DNA of 64,000 bases from an uncultured Flavobacteriales bacterium (GCA_946482515.1 CAMLRS010000016.1:9241-73240); one strand, 5' to 3'; positions 40,973-50,701 are shown, counted from the first letter of the stretch. A program made the numbers and translations. Notes: a model not told the origin generated them from the letters alone.

Positions 40973-41970
40973 AGTTCTCCCTTAATCAGGTTCACAAAGG
41001 TAATAATTCCGCGCGCTTCCCCCGCATCGTTCACCACAGGAAGATAGGAAATCGGGAAAGCGAACGAACGAATCAGTTTCAGCATGCCATTCACGGTTGC
41101 TGTTTCGTTCAGAAGCACAGGCTGTTGATTCATGAATTGCTCAACCGGCTGGTTGAATACTTCAGGGCCGAATTTAAGGATGGCCTTACGCACATCGGCA
41201 TTTGACACAAGTCCCACCAGTCTTTTATTGTTCATCACGAGCGTAAAACCCAATTTTCCTTCATCGATGGACTCCAATACGGTGTGGAACGTTGCATCGC
41301 TGAGCTGAATCCACGGAGATTCGTCGAGTGGAATCATGAAATCGCGGGCTTCGAAATGCGAATCCATTTCGCGCTTGGTCAGGTCCATCAAGGCGTGACC
41401 AATGCTCGGCGCGTTGAACAGGTACGAACCCGAAACGGACGAATAAACGCCCATGTTGCGCAAAATGAAGGAAACTTCGCCGTTAACGCCGCCATCTACA
41501 TGAACGCGTTTCTGCGGGTATTTTTTCCGGAAATCACGGATCTTTTTGAAGTTCGTTGCATCGAATACGCCGCCGCTTTGTCCCGGAATGGTCGCCATGA
41601 TCAGGATAAAGTCGAACGATGCATAATCGTCGAAGGCGTTGATCGGCGTCGGTGTAATGATCGCCAGTCCTTTTTTTCCGGGAATATCGGCCGGAAGCTG
41701 CAAGGGCTTGTTCAGGTCTTCAAGCTGGAACGTGACATATTCTACCGGGTGTTGACGCAGCAGGTCGAAGTATTTTTCCGGCTCGGTTGTAATGATGTGC
41801 AGATCGATCGGAATGTTCGTCCATTCGCGCATCCTGCGGATATCTTCGAATACGGACAGATCGTCGTTGCAGTCAACGTGGAGCATATCTACCTTGTGGG
41901 CTGCCAGATCGGCAATAGTTGCCTCCAGATCGCGCTTTTTGTCGGAATAAACGGACGCCGAAATTTTCAT
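40969..41970 (-). CDS. Ribulose-phosphate 3-epimerase-like domain fused to a CBS pair
   Basis: A 333-residue two-domain protein. Residues 1-~205 are an RPE-type TIM barrel in which all expected metal/catalytic positions are recognisable: H31 and D33 (MLHVDCND), H58 (IDLHII), M125 with IPGQSGG, and D159 (HVDGGV). Residues ~205-333 are two CBS motifs (GFTLVMNNKRLVGLVSNADV; ISYLPVVNDAGEARGIITFV), a nucleotide-sensing module. RPE is usually ~220 residues with no CBS. It is the first gene of the operon with DAHP synthase and the KdsC-like phosphatase. The substrate need not be ribulose-5-phosphate. Confidence 0.8.
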   Translation of the reverse strand: MKISASVYSDKKRDLEATIADLAAHKVDMLHVDCNDDLSVFEDIRRMREWTNIPIDLHIITTEPEKYFDLLRQHPVEYVTFQLEDLNKPLQLPADIPGKKGLAIITPTPINAFDDYASFDFILIMATIPGQSGGVFDATNFKKIRDFRKKYPQKRVHVDGGVNGEVSFILRNMGVYSSVSGSYLFNAPSIGHALMDLTKREMDSHFEARDFMIPLDESPWIQLSDATFHTVLESIDEGKLGFTLVMNNKRLVGLVSNADVRKAILKFGPEVFNQPVEQFMNQQPVLLNETATVNGMLKLIRSFAFPISYLPVVNDAGEARGIITFVNLIKGEL

Positions 41971-42052
41971 GCGGTAAAAGTAGTAATAACCACCCGCAAT
42001 TCATTTGCGACTAGTGAAGCCTTTTTCAACATTTCGAACGTAAAAACCGGTT

Positions 42053-42442
42053 CTATAAAAAACGCTTACGCTGCTCAACAGAAGGCAGTGCGCATTGCTC
42101 AGCTGCCAAACGGTGGCGCCGGCGGGCAATCCAGTTGTACACAGCATCGCGGATAAATCGAGGAACGATCCGGAAGAAACGCAGCCAGCTCCAGGGAGTT
42201 TTCAGGTAACCGGCAGCCGTCAATGCAGCTGTGGAACGCTCGAATAACCGGCGACCATCCCAGAAATAAAAGGTGCTCAGATCGGGCTTGGGAAAGCCGT
42301 GTTTGTGAAAGAAATCTTTGGCTGTTTGCGATTGCAGCGCACAGAAATGCACAACGTCTCCTTTTTCATGGTCAAGCACAAATTGCACGCTCCTGTTACA
42401 GAAACCGCAATCGCCATCGTAAAAGACCACCGGAAAATCCAT
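42053..42442 (-). CDS. DCC family thiol-disulfide oxidoreductase-like protein (DUF393)
   Basis: A 129-residue protein with the family's N-terminal VVFYDGDCGFCNRSVQFVLD (5-24), in which D11-C12-G-F-C15 is the DxxCxxC-type redox motif, and the RSTAALTAAGYLKTPW and FIRDAVYNWIARRRHRL blocks. The family is believed to be a redox protein; a partner is not known. It lies 82 nt upstream of the operon start and 30 nt from the end of the T9SS gene. Confidence 0.88.
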   Translation of the reverse strand: MDFPVVFYDGDCGFCNRSVQFVLDHEKGDVVHFCALQSQTAKDFFHKHGFPKPDLSTFYFWDGRRLFERSTAALTAAGYLKTPWSWLRFFRIVPRFIRDAVYNWIARRRHRLAAEQCALPSVEQRKRFL

Positions 42443-42472
42443 ACCTAAAAGTACACATTCCTGCGATGTCGT

Positions 42473-45358
42473 TTAACGAAGCAGCGTAACGAAACCGGTA
42501 ATTTCGATAATTTCTGCTGTTTTTTCCTTCCCTGTTGTGATTTTCCATGTATAGATGTCGTCTTTGCAGCGCTCACCGCGGCAGGTTCCATCCCACCCTT
42601 CATCCAGCTGATCTGTTTCGAAAATCGTTTCTCCCCAGCGGTTGTAGATAGACAGCTGGTATTTCTTGGCGTCAAATCCCAGCGAGAAAACCGGCTTGAA
42701 GATACTATTGATGCCATCGTCGTTAGGCGTGAACGCATTCGGCACATAATACAAGCCGCCCGATTCCACAATAATGTCAATATACAGCGTATCGATGCAA
42801 CCGCCTGCTGTAGTGGCAATCAGCATAACCGTATAGGTGCCTTCCACATTCTCCGGAAATAAATGCTGAACAGTAGCGCCTTCGGCAGAAGTGCCGTCGC
42901 CGAAATCCCAGGTTAGCAGCTCGTTCGCAGGCTCTCCATGAAAGGTTACCAACGGGTATTCCGCCATGACCGGATTCGGATTGGCAGAAAGGTCCATGTT
43001 AACATGTGTCACCAGCTGAACGGTCAGCTGAGCAGTAGCAGAACAGGTTCCCGTGGCATCGGTTCCGGTAACGGTATAAGTGGTTGTCGTGAGCGGCGAT
43101 GCGAGTACATGACTGCCATCTGGCTGAACAAAGCTGACTGCGGGCGACCATGTATAAGTTGCTGCGCCCTGTGCCGTCATGACGGATGTTCCGCCCGGAC
43201 AAATCGTCGTAATTCCCTGTACAGTAACGACCGGCGAAGGCGAAACAGTAACGGTTATATAAGCGGTATCCCGGCAAGAAGCCGACTGACCGATCAGCTG
43301 ATAAACAGTTGTGTTTGTTGGAGAAACGGCTATGGTATCGTTCGTAAAACCGCCCGGAGACCAGGTAAAGGAATTCGCCCCACTGGCAATCAGCTGTGTG
43401 GATTCTCCCGAACAGAGAATGCTATCACCCTGTATGCTGACGTTCGGCGGAGGAAAAACAGTAATGGTTACCTGGGCAGAATCGGTGCATGTTGCCGATT
43501 GTCCGGCTAAAGTATAAGTTGTTGTAGAAGTTGGCGAGACGGTGATCGAAGTACTCGTTTCGCCATTCGGTCCCCACACATAGCCGGATGCTCCCGAAGC
43601 GGTCAGTGTTACCGGGGTTCCATCGCAAATGACCGTATCGCTTGCCGTGATAACAACGTTGATCGTTCCGGTTCCGATAACGATGCTGTCCAGCGCACTA
43701 GATGCCAGGCACGACAGGCTGTCTTTGAAGTAAAACACGGTAGGTGTCGAGCCAATTGCACCTGTATGCAGCGTATCGCCCGAGCCGATGATGTTTCCGA
43801 GACTGTCGTACCAGTAAACAGTTCCTGCCGGCGAACCACTGACGATCAGTGTAGTGCTGTCTCCGGGACAGATGTTGAGATTGGCAGATGGTGTGAGATC
43901 AGTTGGTGTCGGAGGTGCTTCGGAGTAATTCGAAAGAAAGCCATTGTTGGGAGCACTTGCAGTAAGCGTTACTGAACCGGCACTCGGATCGAAGTCGACG
44001 CTGCCGCCAAAATGACCGCTGAGTGAAATACTGCCATTTACCGGATTAACGGAAATAGCTGATGCAAAATCATATCCCGGGCCACCGATCCGGAAACCCT
44101 GATTGTAGGTACCTGCCGGGAAATATTTTGCAAGAAAGAAATCGTGGCTGCCTGCTCCCGGAAAAGCGGTATTGTTAATGGACGCATCGACGTCAAGAGA
44201 GGCCGAATTGGAAACTCCCGTAACGCATACGTTGCCGCAGCGATCCAGATCGATCCCATTGACGATTTCGGAGCCATTTCCATACATGTTCACAGCCCAT
44301 TGAAAAGCACCGGCTGTCGTGTACTTTGCAACAAAACCGTTCTCCGGTCCGGCGAGGTTCAAATTATTGGTTCCAGGACCGAAATCGACATCGAACAGGC
44401 TACTGCCAAAACTGCCGCCTGCGTAAATCATATTGTTATCCGTATCCAATTTCAGACAGGTGCCCACTTCTGTTCCGCTGCCGGCATATTGTCCATGCCA
44501 GAGGTAATCGCCCGTTGCGCTGTATTTCGCAATGTAAGCATCTACTCCACTCGCATTCAGCATCACTGTTCCGCCATTAGGATCAAGGTCTATCGACGAT
44601 TCAAAAACCCCGATAATGTAAATTTCATTGGCATTGTCCACGACGATATCCATACAAGGATGCCAATTGCCCGCTGTGGAAGCAATTCCCTTGGCGAAAA
44701 TCAGGTTTCCCATAGGATCGTACTTGGCAAAAACGCCATCGTTCCAGGTAATGGGAACAGTTGTTACGCCCGGACCGGGATCAAAATCCGGACTCGTTCC
44801 TCCTGCAACAAAAGAAAGGTACAGATTTCCGGCAGCGTCCACATCCAACCCAGTGATATGGTCATTATTCAGTGTACCAGCCGTTTTCATCCATAGATAA
44901 TTCCCGTTCAGATCGTATCTGCCAAAGCACGGCCCCAGGTTGCCAATGCTCGTAAGGATAGCCGTTCCTGGTCCGGGATCAAAATCCGTTGTTCCGATAA
45001 ACGTTCCGCCGACATAAATGGAATTCTGAGCAATTTTCAGTTGAAACGACATCACGCCCCAACCACTGAAATCAGTAAGAAACACATGTGCCCACACAAA
45101 ATTTCCGTTGATGTCATACTTGGCCAGGAATAGATCGATATTTCCCTGTGACGTTCTGACAGCAGTCCCGACTCCAGGATCAAAATCAGCAGTGCCATTC
45201 AGCTGACCAATGATGTAGGAATTGCCATCGCTATCCTCGTCCACATCATCGACAATAACCTGACCGCTTCCTGTAATAGCATCGGTCCATTCATGGCTAA
45301 GCTGACTGAACGTGAAAGCCGGGAGAAGAATTACGGTAAGTAGCAAGGCCCTTTTCAT
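42473..45358 (-). CDS. T9SS type B secreted protein: seven-bladed propeller, Ig-like repeats, PKD, CHU_C
   Basis: A 961-residue cell-surface or secreted protein. Signal peptide 1-19; seven SBBP-like repeats (25-480) marked by DFDPGxG-type motifs at about residues 58, 126, 191, 258, 324, 389 and 455 (spacing 65-68), probably one seven-bladed propeller; Ig-like repeats of about 75 residues (490-780, with GxxxVxTASGA..YxW..GxT motifs); a PKD domain (785-865, WDFGDGTSAEG); and the CHU_C gliding-associated sorting domain (868-961, YVPNAFTPNDDGIN, YNRWGE, GWDGT). It should be exported by the type IX system. It is next to a second substrate with a nearly identical C-terminus. Confidence 0.93.
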   Translation of the reverse strand: MKRALLLTVILLPAFTFSQLSHEWTDAITGSGQVIVDDVDEDSDGNSYIIGQLNGTADFDPGVGTAVRTSQGNIDLFLAKYDINGNFVWAHVFLTDFSGWGVMSFQLKIAQNSIYVGGTFIGTTDFDPGPGTAILTSIGNLGPCFGRYDLNGNYLWMKTAGTLNNDHITGLDVDAAGNLYLSFVAGGTSPDFDPGPGVTTVPITWNDGVFAKYDPMGNLIFAKGIASTAGNWHPCMDIVVDNANEIYIIGVFESSIDLDPNGGTVMLNASGVDAYIAKYSATGDYLWHGQYAGSGTEVGTCLKLDTDNNMIYAGGSFGSSLFDVDFGPGTNNLNLAGPENGFVAKYTTAGAFQWAVNMYGNGSEIVNGIDLDRCGNVCVTGVSNSASLDVDASINNTAFPGAGSHDFFLAKYFPAGTYNQGFRIGGPGYDFASAISVNPVNGSISLSGHFGGSVDFDPSAGSVTLTASAPNNGFLSNYSEAPPTPTDLTPSANLNICPGDSTTLIVSGSPAGTVYWYDSLGNIIGSGDTLHTGAIGSTPTVFYFKDSLSCLASSALDSIVIGTGTINVVITASDTVICDGTPVTLTASGASGYVWGPNGETSTSITVSPTSTTTYTLAGQSATCTDSAQVTITVFPPPNVSIQGDSILCSGESTQLIASGANSFTWSPGGFTNDTIAVSPTNTTVYQLIGQSASCRDTAYITVTVSPSPVVTVQGITTICPGGTSVMTAQGAATYTWSPAVSFVQPDGSHVLASPLTTTTYTVTGTDATGTCSATAQLTVQLVTHVNMDLSANPNPVMAEYPLVTFHGEPANELLTWDFGDGTSAEGATVQHLFPENVEGTYTVMLIATTAGGCIDTLYIDIIVESGGLYYVPNAFTPNDDGINSIFKPVFSLGFDAKKYQLSIYNRWGETIFETDQLDEGWDGTCRGERCKDDIYTWKITTGKEKTAEIIEITGFVTLLR

Positions 45359-45553
45359 GTAGCGATGTATTGTAGTTTCAATTTTCTGCTAATCGTTTTA
45401 TCATTAGCAATGATGCATATTAAGCATAAACGCTGCATTTCAATGACGGATGAATACAGAAAGGAGTTGCCGGTTTTTCGAAAAGAAAACAAGTTATTGA
45501 CTGCGCTGTGATTTTTACCGTTCAAACGAGCATGAACTGTTCGTGAGGATATA

Positions 45554-47677
45554 CTATCGCAGCAACGTCACGAAGCCCGTAATTTCCAACGATTCGGCTG
45601 TAGCTTCTTTTCCGGTTGTGATTTTCCAGGTATAAACGCCGTCCTCACATTGCTCGCTGCGATAAGTTCCATCCCACCCTTCGTCGAATTTGTTGGTTTC
45701 GAAAACCGTCTCGCCCCAGCGGTTGTAGATGGACAACTGGTATTTCTTCGCATCAAACCCCAGTGAGAAAACGGGTTTAAAAATGCTGTTGATGCCGTCG
45801 TTGTTCGGGGTAAACGCATTCGGTACATAATACAGCCCACCCGATTCCACGACGATATCGGTATACAGCGTATCGATGCAGCCGCCTGCTGTAGTGGCGA
45901 TCAGCATAACGGTATATGTTCCTTCGACATCGGTCGGATACAGATGCTCAATCGTAGGACCTTCCGCTGAAGTGCCGTCGCCGAAATCCCAAACCAGTGT
46001 TTCATTGGCAGGCTCGCCATGGAAACTCACCAGCGGGTATTCCGCCAATACAGGATTCGGATTGGCAGAAAGGTCCATCTCCACGTGATCGATCAGTTCG
46101 ACCGTTGCCTGGGCAGTTCCCGAGCAGGTATTATCTGCATTTGTTCCTATTACCGTATAAACAGTTGTGACGGCCGGCGAAGCCAATACGCGGCTGCCAT
46201 CCGGAAGGACAAAGCTTACATCGGGCGACCACGTATACGTTGCAGCACCTTCAGCAATCAGAACGGCTGTTCCACCTGCGCAGATCTGAAAATCGTTTAC
46301 AGAGATCGCCAATGGTTCTGTTACCGTAACAGTTGCATCTACAGAAGCCGTACAGCCATTTAGCGTGCCGGTAACAGTATAAATCGTCGTTGCAGTCGGT
46401 GTAGCCGTTACAGATGGTCCTGTCGTAGCATCTAAGCCGGTTGCGGGCGACCATGCATAATCATCCGCTCCGGTTGCTGATAGTACAGCTGAATAACCCG
46501 GACAAACCTGTGCGTCGTTCACAACAATGACCGGTTCCGGCAACACCGTTACGGTGCTTTGAGTGGTATCGCTACATCCGTTGGTGGTTCCGATCACGGT
46601 ATAGATCGTACTGACAGGCGTTGAAGTAATTACCGTTGCTCCCGTTGTGGTATTCAATCCTGTAGCCGGCGACCAGACATACGTGTCGGCTCCTGAAGCA
46701 ATGAGCGATTCGCTTTCACCCGGACAGATAACCGCCGATGTGACCGCAATTTCAGGATAAGGCACTACCTGAACGGTTACATCCGTCGTATCCGATTCGC
46801 TGTAAACCAGGTAAGTTGTTGTTTGTGGTGGTGAAACGGTCAGTGTGCTTCCCGTTCCGATAATGGTGGAAGGTGCCGTGCTTTCTGCCCAGGAGAATGT
46901 TGTTCCACCCGAAGCTGTCAAAGTAGTTGATTCCCCTTCACAAATCAGTAGATCACCAGTTACAACAAGGGTTGGATCTTGCAGGATCACTTCGAAATCA
47001 TCGATGAAATAATAAGATTGCGGGGGGAAATCGGCCGTAGGTTCGTGCATAACCGTTGTAACCTGGCTATCCGGCACGAATACGCCAACGGTTAAATGCG
47101 TCCACGCTGTCGTGGCAACGATCGTAAAGGTGTGTTGAATCCAGTTGGTCGACCAGGGTTGTCCGGGAATCTCCAGCTGCGGTGTCACTCCTATCGGCTC
47201 ATGGTCAACCTGGGTCAGCGGACCTACGGAAAAATGAACCCCTACATGATTGCTCGCACTGCCGGAATATTGATTGCTCGCGCCGTTCGTCGTCCAAAAA
47301 GAAACCGTATACGTTTCACCCGGAATCATCGGTGTAGTAAGTTCTATTCCAAGATACTCGCGGAAGTCAGGCACCGATTGACTCGCCGAAGCCAGGAATC
47401 CCATGACAGCATTTCCGGTATGCGGCATGAGCGTTGCAAAAATAGAACCGGGCATCCCCACAATTCCGGTGCCGCTGGTATGAAGATAATCGGGTGAAGC
47501 GTACGGAAAACCGACAGCTACTACGCCGTTTACATTCGACCAGGGTGGGCAAAGTGACCATTGTCCGGCGTCTGAAGGGAAACCCGTACTGGTCTCGAAG
47601 CTATTGTTGGGAACAAGGTTTTGTGAATGACTGGCGCCACAGGTAAAAAGCAGTATGATCAATAATAGGTAGCGCAT
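45554..47677 (-). CDS. T9SS type B secreted protein: CBM-like domain, Ig-like repeats, PKD, CHU_C
   Basis: A 707-residue exported protein. Signal peptide 1-18; a jelly-roll, carbohydrate-binding-like domain (19-232, beginning NLVPNNSFETS); four Ig-like repeats of ~72 residues (about 240-530) with the recurring ICPGESxxLxASGAxxYxWSP pattern; a PKD domain (533-612); and CHU_C (613-707). Its last ~165 residues are almost identical to those of the downstream T9SS protein, although the N-terminal halves are unrelated. It is likely a surface adhesin or binding protein. Confidence 0.92.
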   Translation of the reverse strand: MRYLLLIILLFTCGASHSQNLVPNNSFETSTGFPSDAGQWSLCPPWSNVNGVVAVGFPYASPDYLHTSGTGIVGMPGSIFATLMPHTGNAVMGFLASASQSVPDFREYLGIELTTPMIPGETYTVSFWTTNGASNQYSGSASNHVGVHFSVGPLTQVDHEPIGVTPQLEIPGQPWSTNWIQHTFTIVATTAWTHLTVGVFVPDSQVTTVMHEPTADFPPQSYYFIDDFEVILQDPTLVVTGDLLICEGESTTLTASGGTTFSWAESTAPSTIIGTGSTLTVSPPQTTTYLVYSESDTTDVTVQVVPYPEIAVTSAVICPGESESLIASGADTYVWSPATGLNTTTGATVITSTPVSTIYTVIGTTNGCSDTTQSTVTVLPEPVIVVNDAQVCPGYSAVLSATGADDYAWSPATGLDATTGPSVTATPTATTIYTVTGTLNGCTASVDATVTVTEPLAISVNDFQICAGGTAVLIAEGAATYTWSPDVSFVLPDGSRVLASPAVTTVYTVIGTNADNTCSGTAQATVELIDHVEMDLSANPNPVLAEYPLVSFHGEPANETLVWDFGDGTSAEGPTIEHLYPTDVEGTYTVMLIATTAGGCIDTLYTDIVVESGGLYYVPNAFTPNNDGINSIFKPVFSLGFDAKKYQLSIYNRWGETVFETNKFDEGWDGTYRSEQCEDGVYTWKITTGKEATAESLEITGFVTLLR

Positions 47678-47843
47678 AGCGTTCTTTCGTTATAATAGAC
47701 GAACCAGGCAGTCGAAAGGTTAAAAATAACTACAGTTATCATTAAATCAGGTTTTAAAACGTCAATCTCAAATTCTATTGACTGTAGCATTGTTTTTACC
47801 GGATGAAAGGACAATTGTCCGTATTTTTAGAACAAAAAAAGCT

Positions 47844-48524
47844 ATGAAATTCGGAATTCTTCTTTCAGGTTGTGGTGTTTATGACGGAGCTGAGATCCAG
47901 GAGGCGGTTTTGACCTTGCTGGCCGTTAAGGAAGCCGGCGCTGATTATCTCTGCATCTCCGTGGACGCACAACAGCATCATGTAGTGAACCACATTACCG
48001 GGGAAGAAATGAACGAATCGCGCAATATGCTGGTCGAAGCGGCCCGCATTGCCCGCGGCGATATCCACAACATCAAAGACGTCACACCGGCCGACATCGA
48101 CGGTCTGATTATTCCGGGTGGTTTCGGCAGTGCGAAAAACTTCACCAAGTGGGCGTTCGAAGGACCGGATGGCTCCATTCTGCCGGAAGTAAAGCTACTG
48201 TTGGTGAACATGGTCAACGTCGGAAAACCAATCGCGGCGCTTTGTGTGAGCCCTGTTGTACTCGCGAAAGCATTAGAAGATGCAGGCTTAAAAACTACCA
48301 TGACCATTGGCACTGACCAGGAAGATTCTCCGTACGACATTACAGCTTTTGCAGCCGGACTGGAACACACAGGTGTGATTCCAAGCATGAAAAGCGTGCG
48401 AGAGATCCACATCGACGAAGAAAACAAGATTGTGACAGCTCCGTGCTACATGATGGAAGCCGATATCGTGGAAGTCAGCCGCAATATCAAATCGGCTGTA
48501 GAAGCCCTTAAAGCATTAGTCTGA
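47844..48524 (+). CDS. elbB: ElbB/GATase1-like (DJ-1/PfpI superfamily) protein
   Basis: A 226-residue protein of the ElbB (isoprenoid biosynthesis glyoxalase-like) family. N-terminal FGILLSGCGVYDGAEIQE (3-20), DGLIIPGGFGSAKNF (86-100), and nucleophile-elbow C134 in AALCVSPVVLAKAL; the C-terminal VTAPCYMMEADI is typical. E. coli ElbB has weak glyoxalase activity; the physiological role is unclear. The ATG at 47844 is used; the longer frame begins at a non-ATG codon in the AT-rich upstream region and adds nothing family-like. Confidence 0.9.
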   Translation: MKFGILLSGCGVYDGAEIQEAVLTLLAVKEAGADYLCISVDAQQHHVVNHITGEEMNESRNMLVEAARIARGDIHNIKDVTPADIDGLIIPGGFGSAKNFTKWAFEGPDGSILPEVKLLLVNMVNVGKPIAALCVSPVVLAKALEDAGLKTTMTIGTDQEDSPYDITAFAAGLEHTGVIPSMKSVREIHIDEENKIVTAPCYMMEADIVEVSRNIKSAVEALKALV

Positions 48525-48701
48525 GCTGTTTTACAACGACTTATCGTTATCCAGCTAAATTTCCTGTTCATTGACTTATCAACGTTAATATTCGATTAAC
48601 AAACTGATAATCATTTAAATAAGTTCAAAAACACTCCTTGAAACCGGGACAATTGTTGAAATTTACACGTCTCAAAAAGGGGATTTTTAACAGAAGTGAC
48701 G

Positions 48702-48709
48702 TACTTTTG
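48702..48709 (+). promoter_or_regulatory. -7 element of the pckA promoter
   Basis: TACTTTTG matches TAnnTTTG and lies 34 nt before the pckA ATG. No TTG at the -33 distance. Confidence 0.5.
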
Positions 48710-48743
48710 CGGCAATAAAAAGCGTTAGCTAAAAAACGGATGT

Positions 48744-50360
48744 ATGAACGAAATTGGTAAACGGGGTAAAAACGCCGACCTGAAAGCAACAATCGGATTA
48801 GAAAATCTGGGAACAATTTTCTGGAACCAGGAACCTGCCGAGCTGGTAGAAGATACTATCATCGGGGGCATGGGGATTTTAACAGACACAGGCGCTATTG
48901 CTATTGAAACCGGTGAATTCACCGGACGGTCACCAAAAGACCGCTTCGTAGTAAAAGATGCTAAGACCGAAGACAGCGTTTGGTGGGGCGATGTAAACAT
49001 TCCTGTTTCAACCGAGCAGTTCGATGCGCTGTACAACCGCATGAAAGCATACCTGACCGGCCGCGACATATATGTACGTGATGCCTATGCCTGCGCCGAC
49101 GACAAATTCCGTCTGAACATCCGTGTCGTGACCGAATACCCGTGGTCGAATATGTTCGCATACAATATGTTCCTCCGTCCTACTATCGAAGAGATCGAAA
49201 ACTTCGACGCTGAGTGGCACATTGTCTGCGCTCCTGGCTTCAAAGCAGATCCGGCTATCGACGGTACACGTCAGTCCAACTTTGCCATCCTGAACTTCAC
49301 CCGCAAGATGATCATCATCGGTGGTACAGGTTACACAGGCGAGATCAAAAAAGGAATTTTCTCTGTTTTGAACTACGTATTGCCACACGAGAAAAACGTA
49401 TTGTCCATGCACTGCTCTGCCAATGTAGGCGAAGCTGGCGATACAGCTATCTTCTTCGGTCTTTCCGGAACAGGAAAAACAACCCTTTCTTCCGACCCGA
49501 ACCGTCGCCTGATCGGTGACGACGAGCACGGCTGGTCCGACAATTCCGTATTCAACTTCGAAGGAGGCTGCTACGCGAAAACCATCGACCTTTCCCGCGA
49601 GAAAGAGCCGCAAATCTTCGATGCGATTAAATTCGGAGCGATCCTCGAGAACATTGGCTTCCAGGGCGATTCTTCGACACCGGATTACTCCGATGGCAGC
49701 ATCACGGAAAACACACGTGTTTCCTACCCGATCAATTTCATTGATAACATCATGGTTCCATCCGTTGGAACAGGACCAAAAAATATCTTCTTCCTGACAG
49801 CAGACGCGTTCGGTGTATTGCCTCCGATCTCCCGTTTGACGAAAGAGCAGGCCATGTACCACTTCATGTCGGGCTACACAGCGAAAGTTGCCGGAACTGA
49901 AGTAGGTGTAACTGAGCCAACAACAACATTCTCTGCTTGCTTCGGTAAAGCCTTCCTTCCGCTTCACCCTGCGAAATACGCAAAATTGCTGGGCGAGAAG
50001 CTCGAAGGAACGGATATCAAAGTGTGGCTGATCAACACCGGCTGGTCTGGTGGATCTTACGGCGTAGGAAGCCGCATGAAGCTGTCTTACACACGTGCAA
50101 TGATCACTGCAGCACTCACTGGCAAGCTCGACAACGTAGAATTCGCGAAGCTGCCGGTATTCGACCTGGCATTCCCGACAAGCTGCGAAGGTGTTCCTTC
50201 AGAAATTTTGAATCCGCGCGAAACATGGGCTGATAAAGCAGCTTATGACAAAACTGCCAACCATTTGGCCGATCAGTTCGTTAAGAATTTCGAGCTGTAC
50301 GCAGCGGAAACTTCAGCTGATATCCTGGCTGCAGCTCCAAAAGCGTCAGTCACTGCTTAA
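48744..50360 (+). CDS. pckA: Phosphoenolpyruvate carboxykinase (ATP)
   Basis: A 538-residue enzyme converting oxaloacetate and ATP to PEP, CO2 and ADP. EFTGRSPKDRFVV (54-66), the kinase-1a P-loop GLSGTGKTTLS (239-249), metal-binding DDEHGWSD (about 258-265), and NTRVSYPI and LTADAFGVLPPISRL further on. Length fits the ATP-dependent type (E. coli 540), and the P-loop rules out the GTP type. It is monocistronic with its own terminator. Confidence 0.97.
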   Translation: MNEIGKRGKNADLKATIGLENLGTIFWNQEPAELVEDTIIGGMGILTDTGAIAIETGEFTGRSPKDRFVVKDAKTEDSVWWGDVNIPVSTEQFDALYNRMKAYLTGRDIYVRDAYACADDKFRLNIRVVTEYPWSNMFAYNMFLRPTIEEIENFDAEWHIVCAPGFKADPAIDGTRQSNFAILNFTRKMIIIGGTGYTGEIKKGIFSVLNYVLPHEKNVLSMHCSANVGEAGDTAIFFGLSGTGKTTLSSDPNRRLIGDDEHGWSDNSVFNFEGGCYAKTIDLSREKEPQIFDAIKFGAILENIGFQGDSSTPDYSDGSITENTRVSYPINFIDNIMVPSVGTGPKNIFFLTADAFGVLPPISRLTKEQAMYHFMSGYTAKVAGTEVGVTEPTTTFSACFGKAFLPLHPAKYAKLLGEKLEGTDIKVWLINTGWSGGSYGVGSRMKLSYTRAMITAALTGKLDNVEFAKLPVFDLAFPTSCEGVPSEILNPRETWADKAAYDKTANHLADQFVKNFELYAAETSADILAAAPKASVTA

Positions 50361-50380
50361 CAGCACAAGTAACATTGTGG

Positions 50381-50413
50381 AAAACGCCTTCCGGTCGCGG
50401 AGGGCGTTTTTTT
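50381..50413 (+). terminator. Rho-independent terminator of pckA
   Basis: Stem AAAACGCCTTCC / GGAGGGCGTTTT (one wobble) with loop GGTCGC, followed by a run of T. Confidence 0.88.
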
Positions 50414-50701
50414 GTTTATACCACGAATGATTTTCTCCCGCAAATTGGCGAATTAACGCGAATATTTTAGGTGGAAAATATTGGAGCAGATGTTGTTATC
50501 GAAAATCATGCATTATGGTATTTATTCCTGTCCGAAGCAGAATCTATGTGCCCTATGTTTCTATGTGGTTTAAATTGGGATACTAAGATTTTAGGACATC
50601 AAGACCGAACGATTGAAGACTGGAGACCGAAAAAACTATGTGTCTATGTGGTCCCAACCTGACAAATTATGCATTATGCATTCTGAGATTGTGCATTAAT
50701 T
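50414..50701. repeat. Composite repeat array between convergent pckA and the membrane-protein gene
   Basis: 50420-50464: ACCACGAATGATT and GGCGAATTAACGCGAAT words. About 50465-50541 is unique-looking AT-rich DNA. 50542-50569: CTATGTG words, 28 nt identical to 11831-11858. 50596-50636: AAGACCGAACGATTGAAGAC and GACTGGAGACCG. 50637-50655: CTATGTGTCTATGTGG. 50664-50701: AT-type copy 4 (AAATTATGCATTATGCATTC, TGAGATTGTGCATTAAT), ending at the stop codon of the convergent gene (50700-50702). No gene seen in the 339-nt gap. Confidence 0.7.

Noticed and set aside
44144..44896. 250-codon plus-strand frame inside the T9SS gene
   Set aside because: Low-complexity shadow of the repeat-rich minus-strand gene, with no family resemblance.
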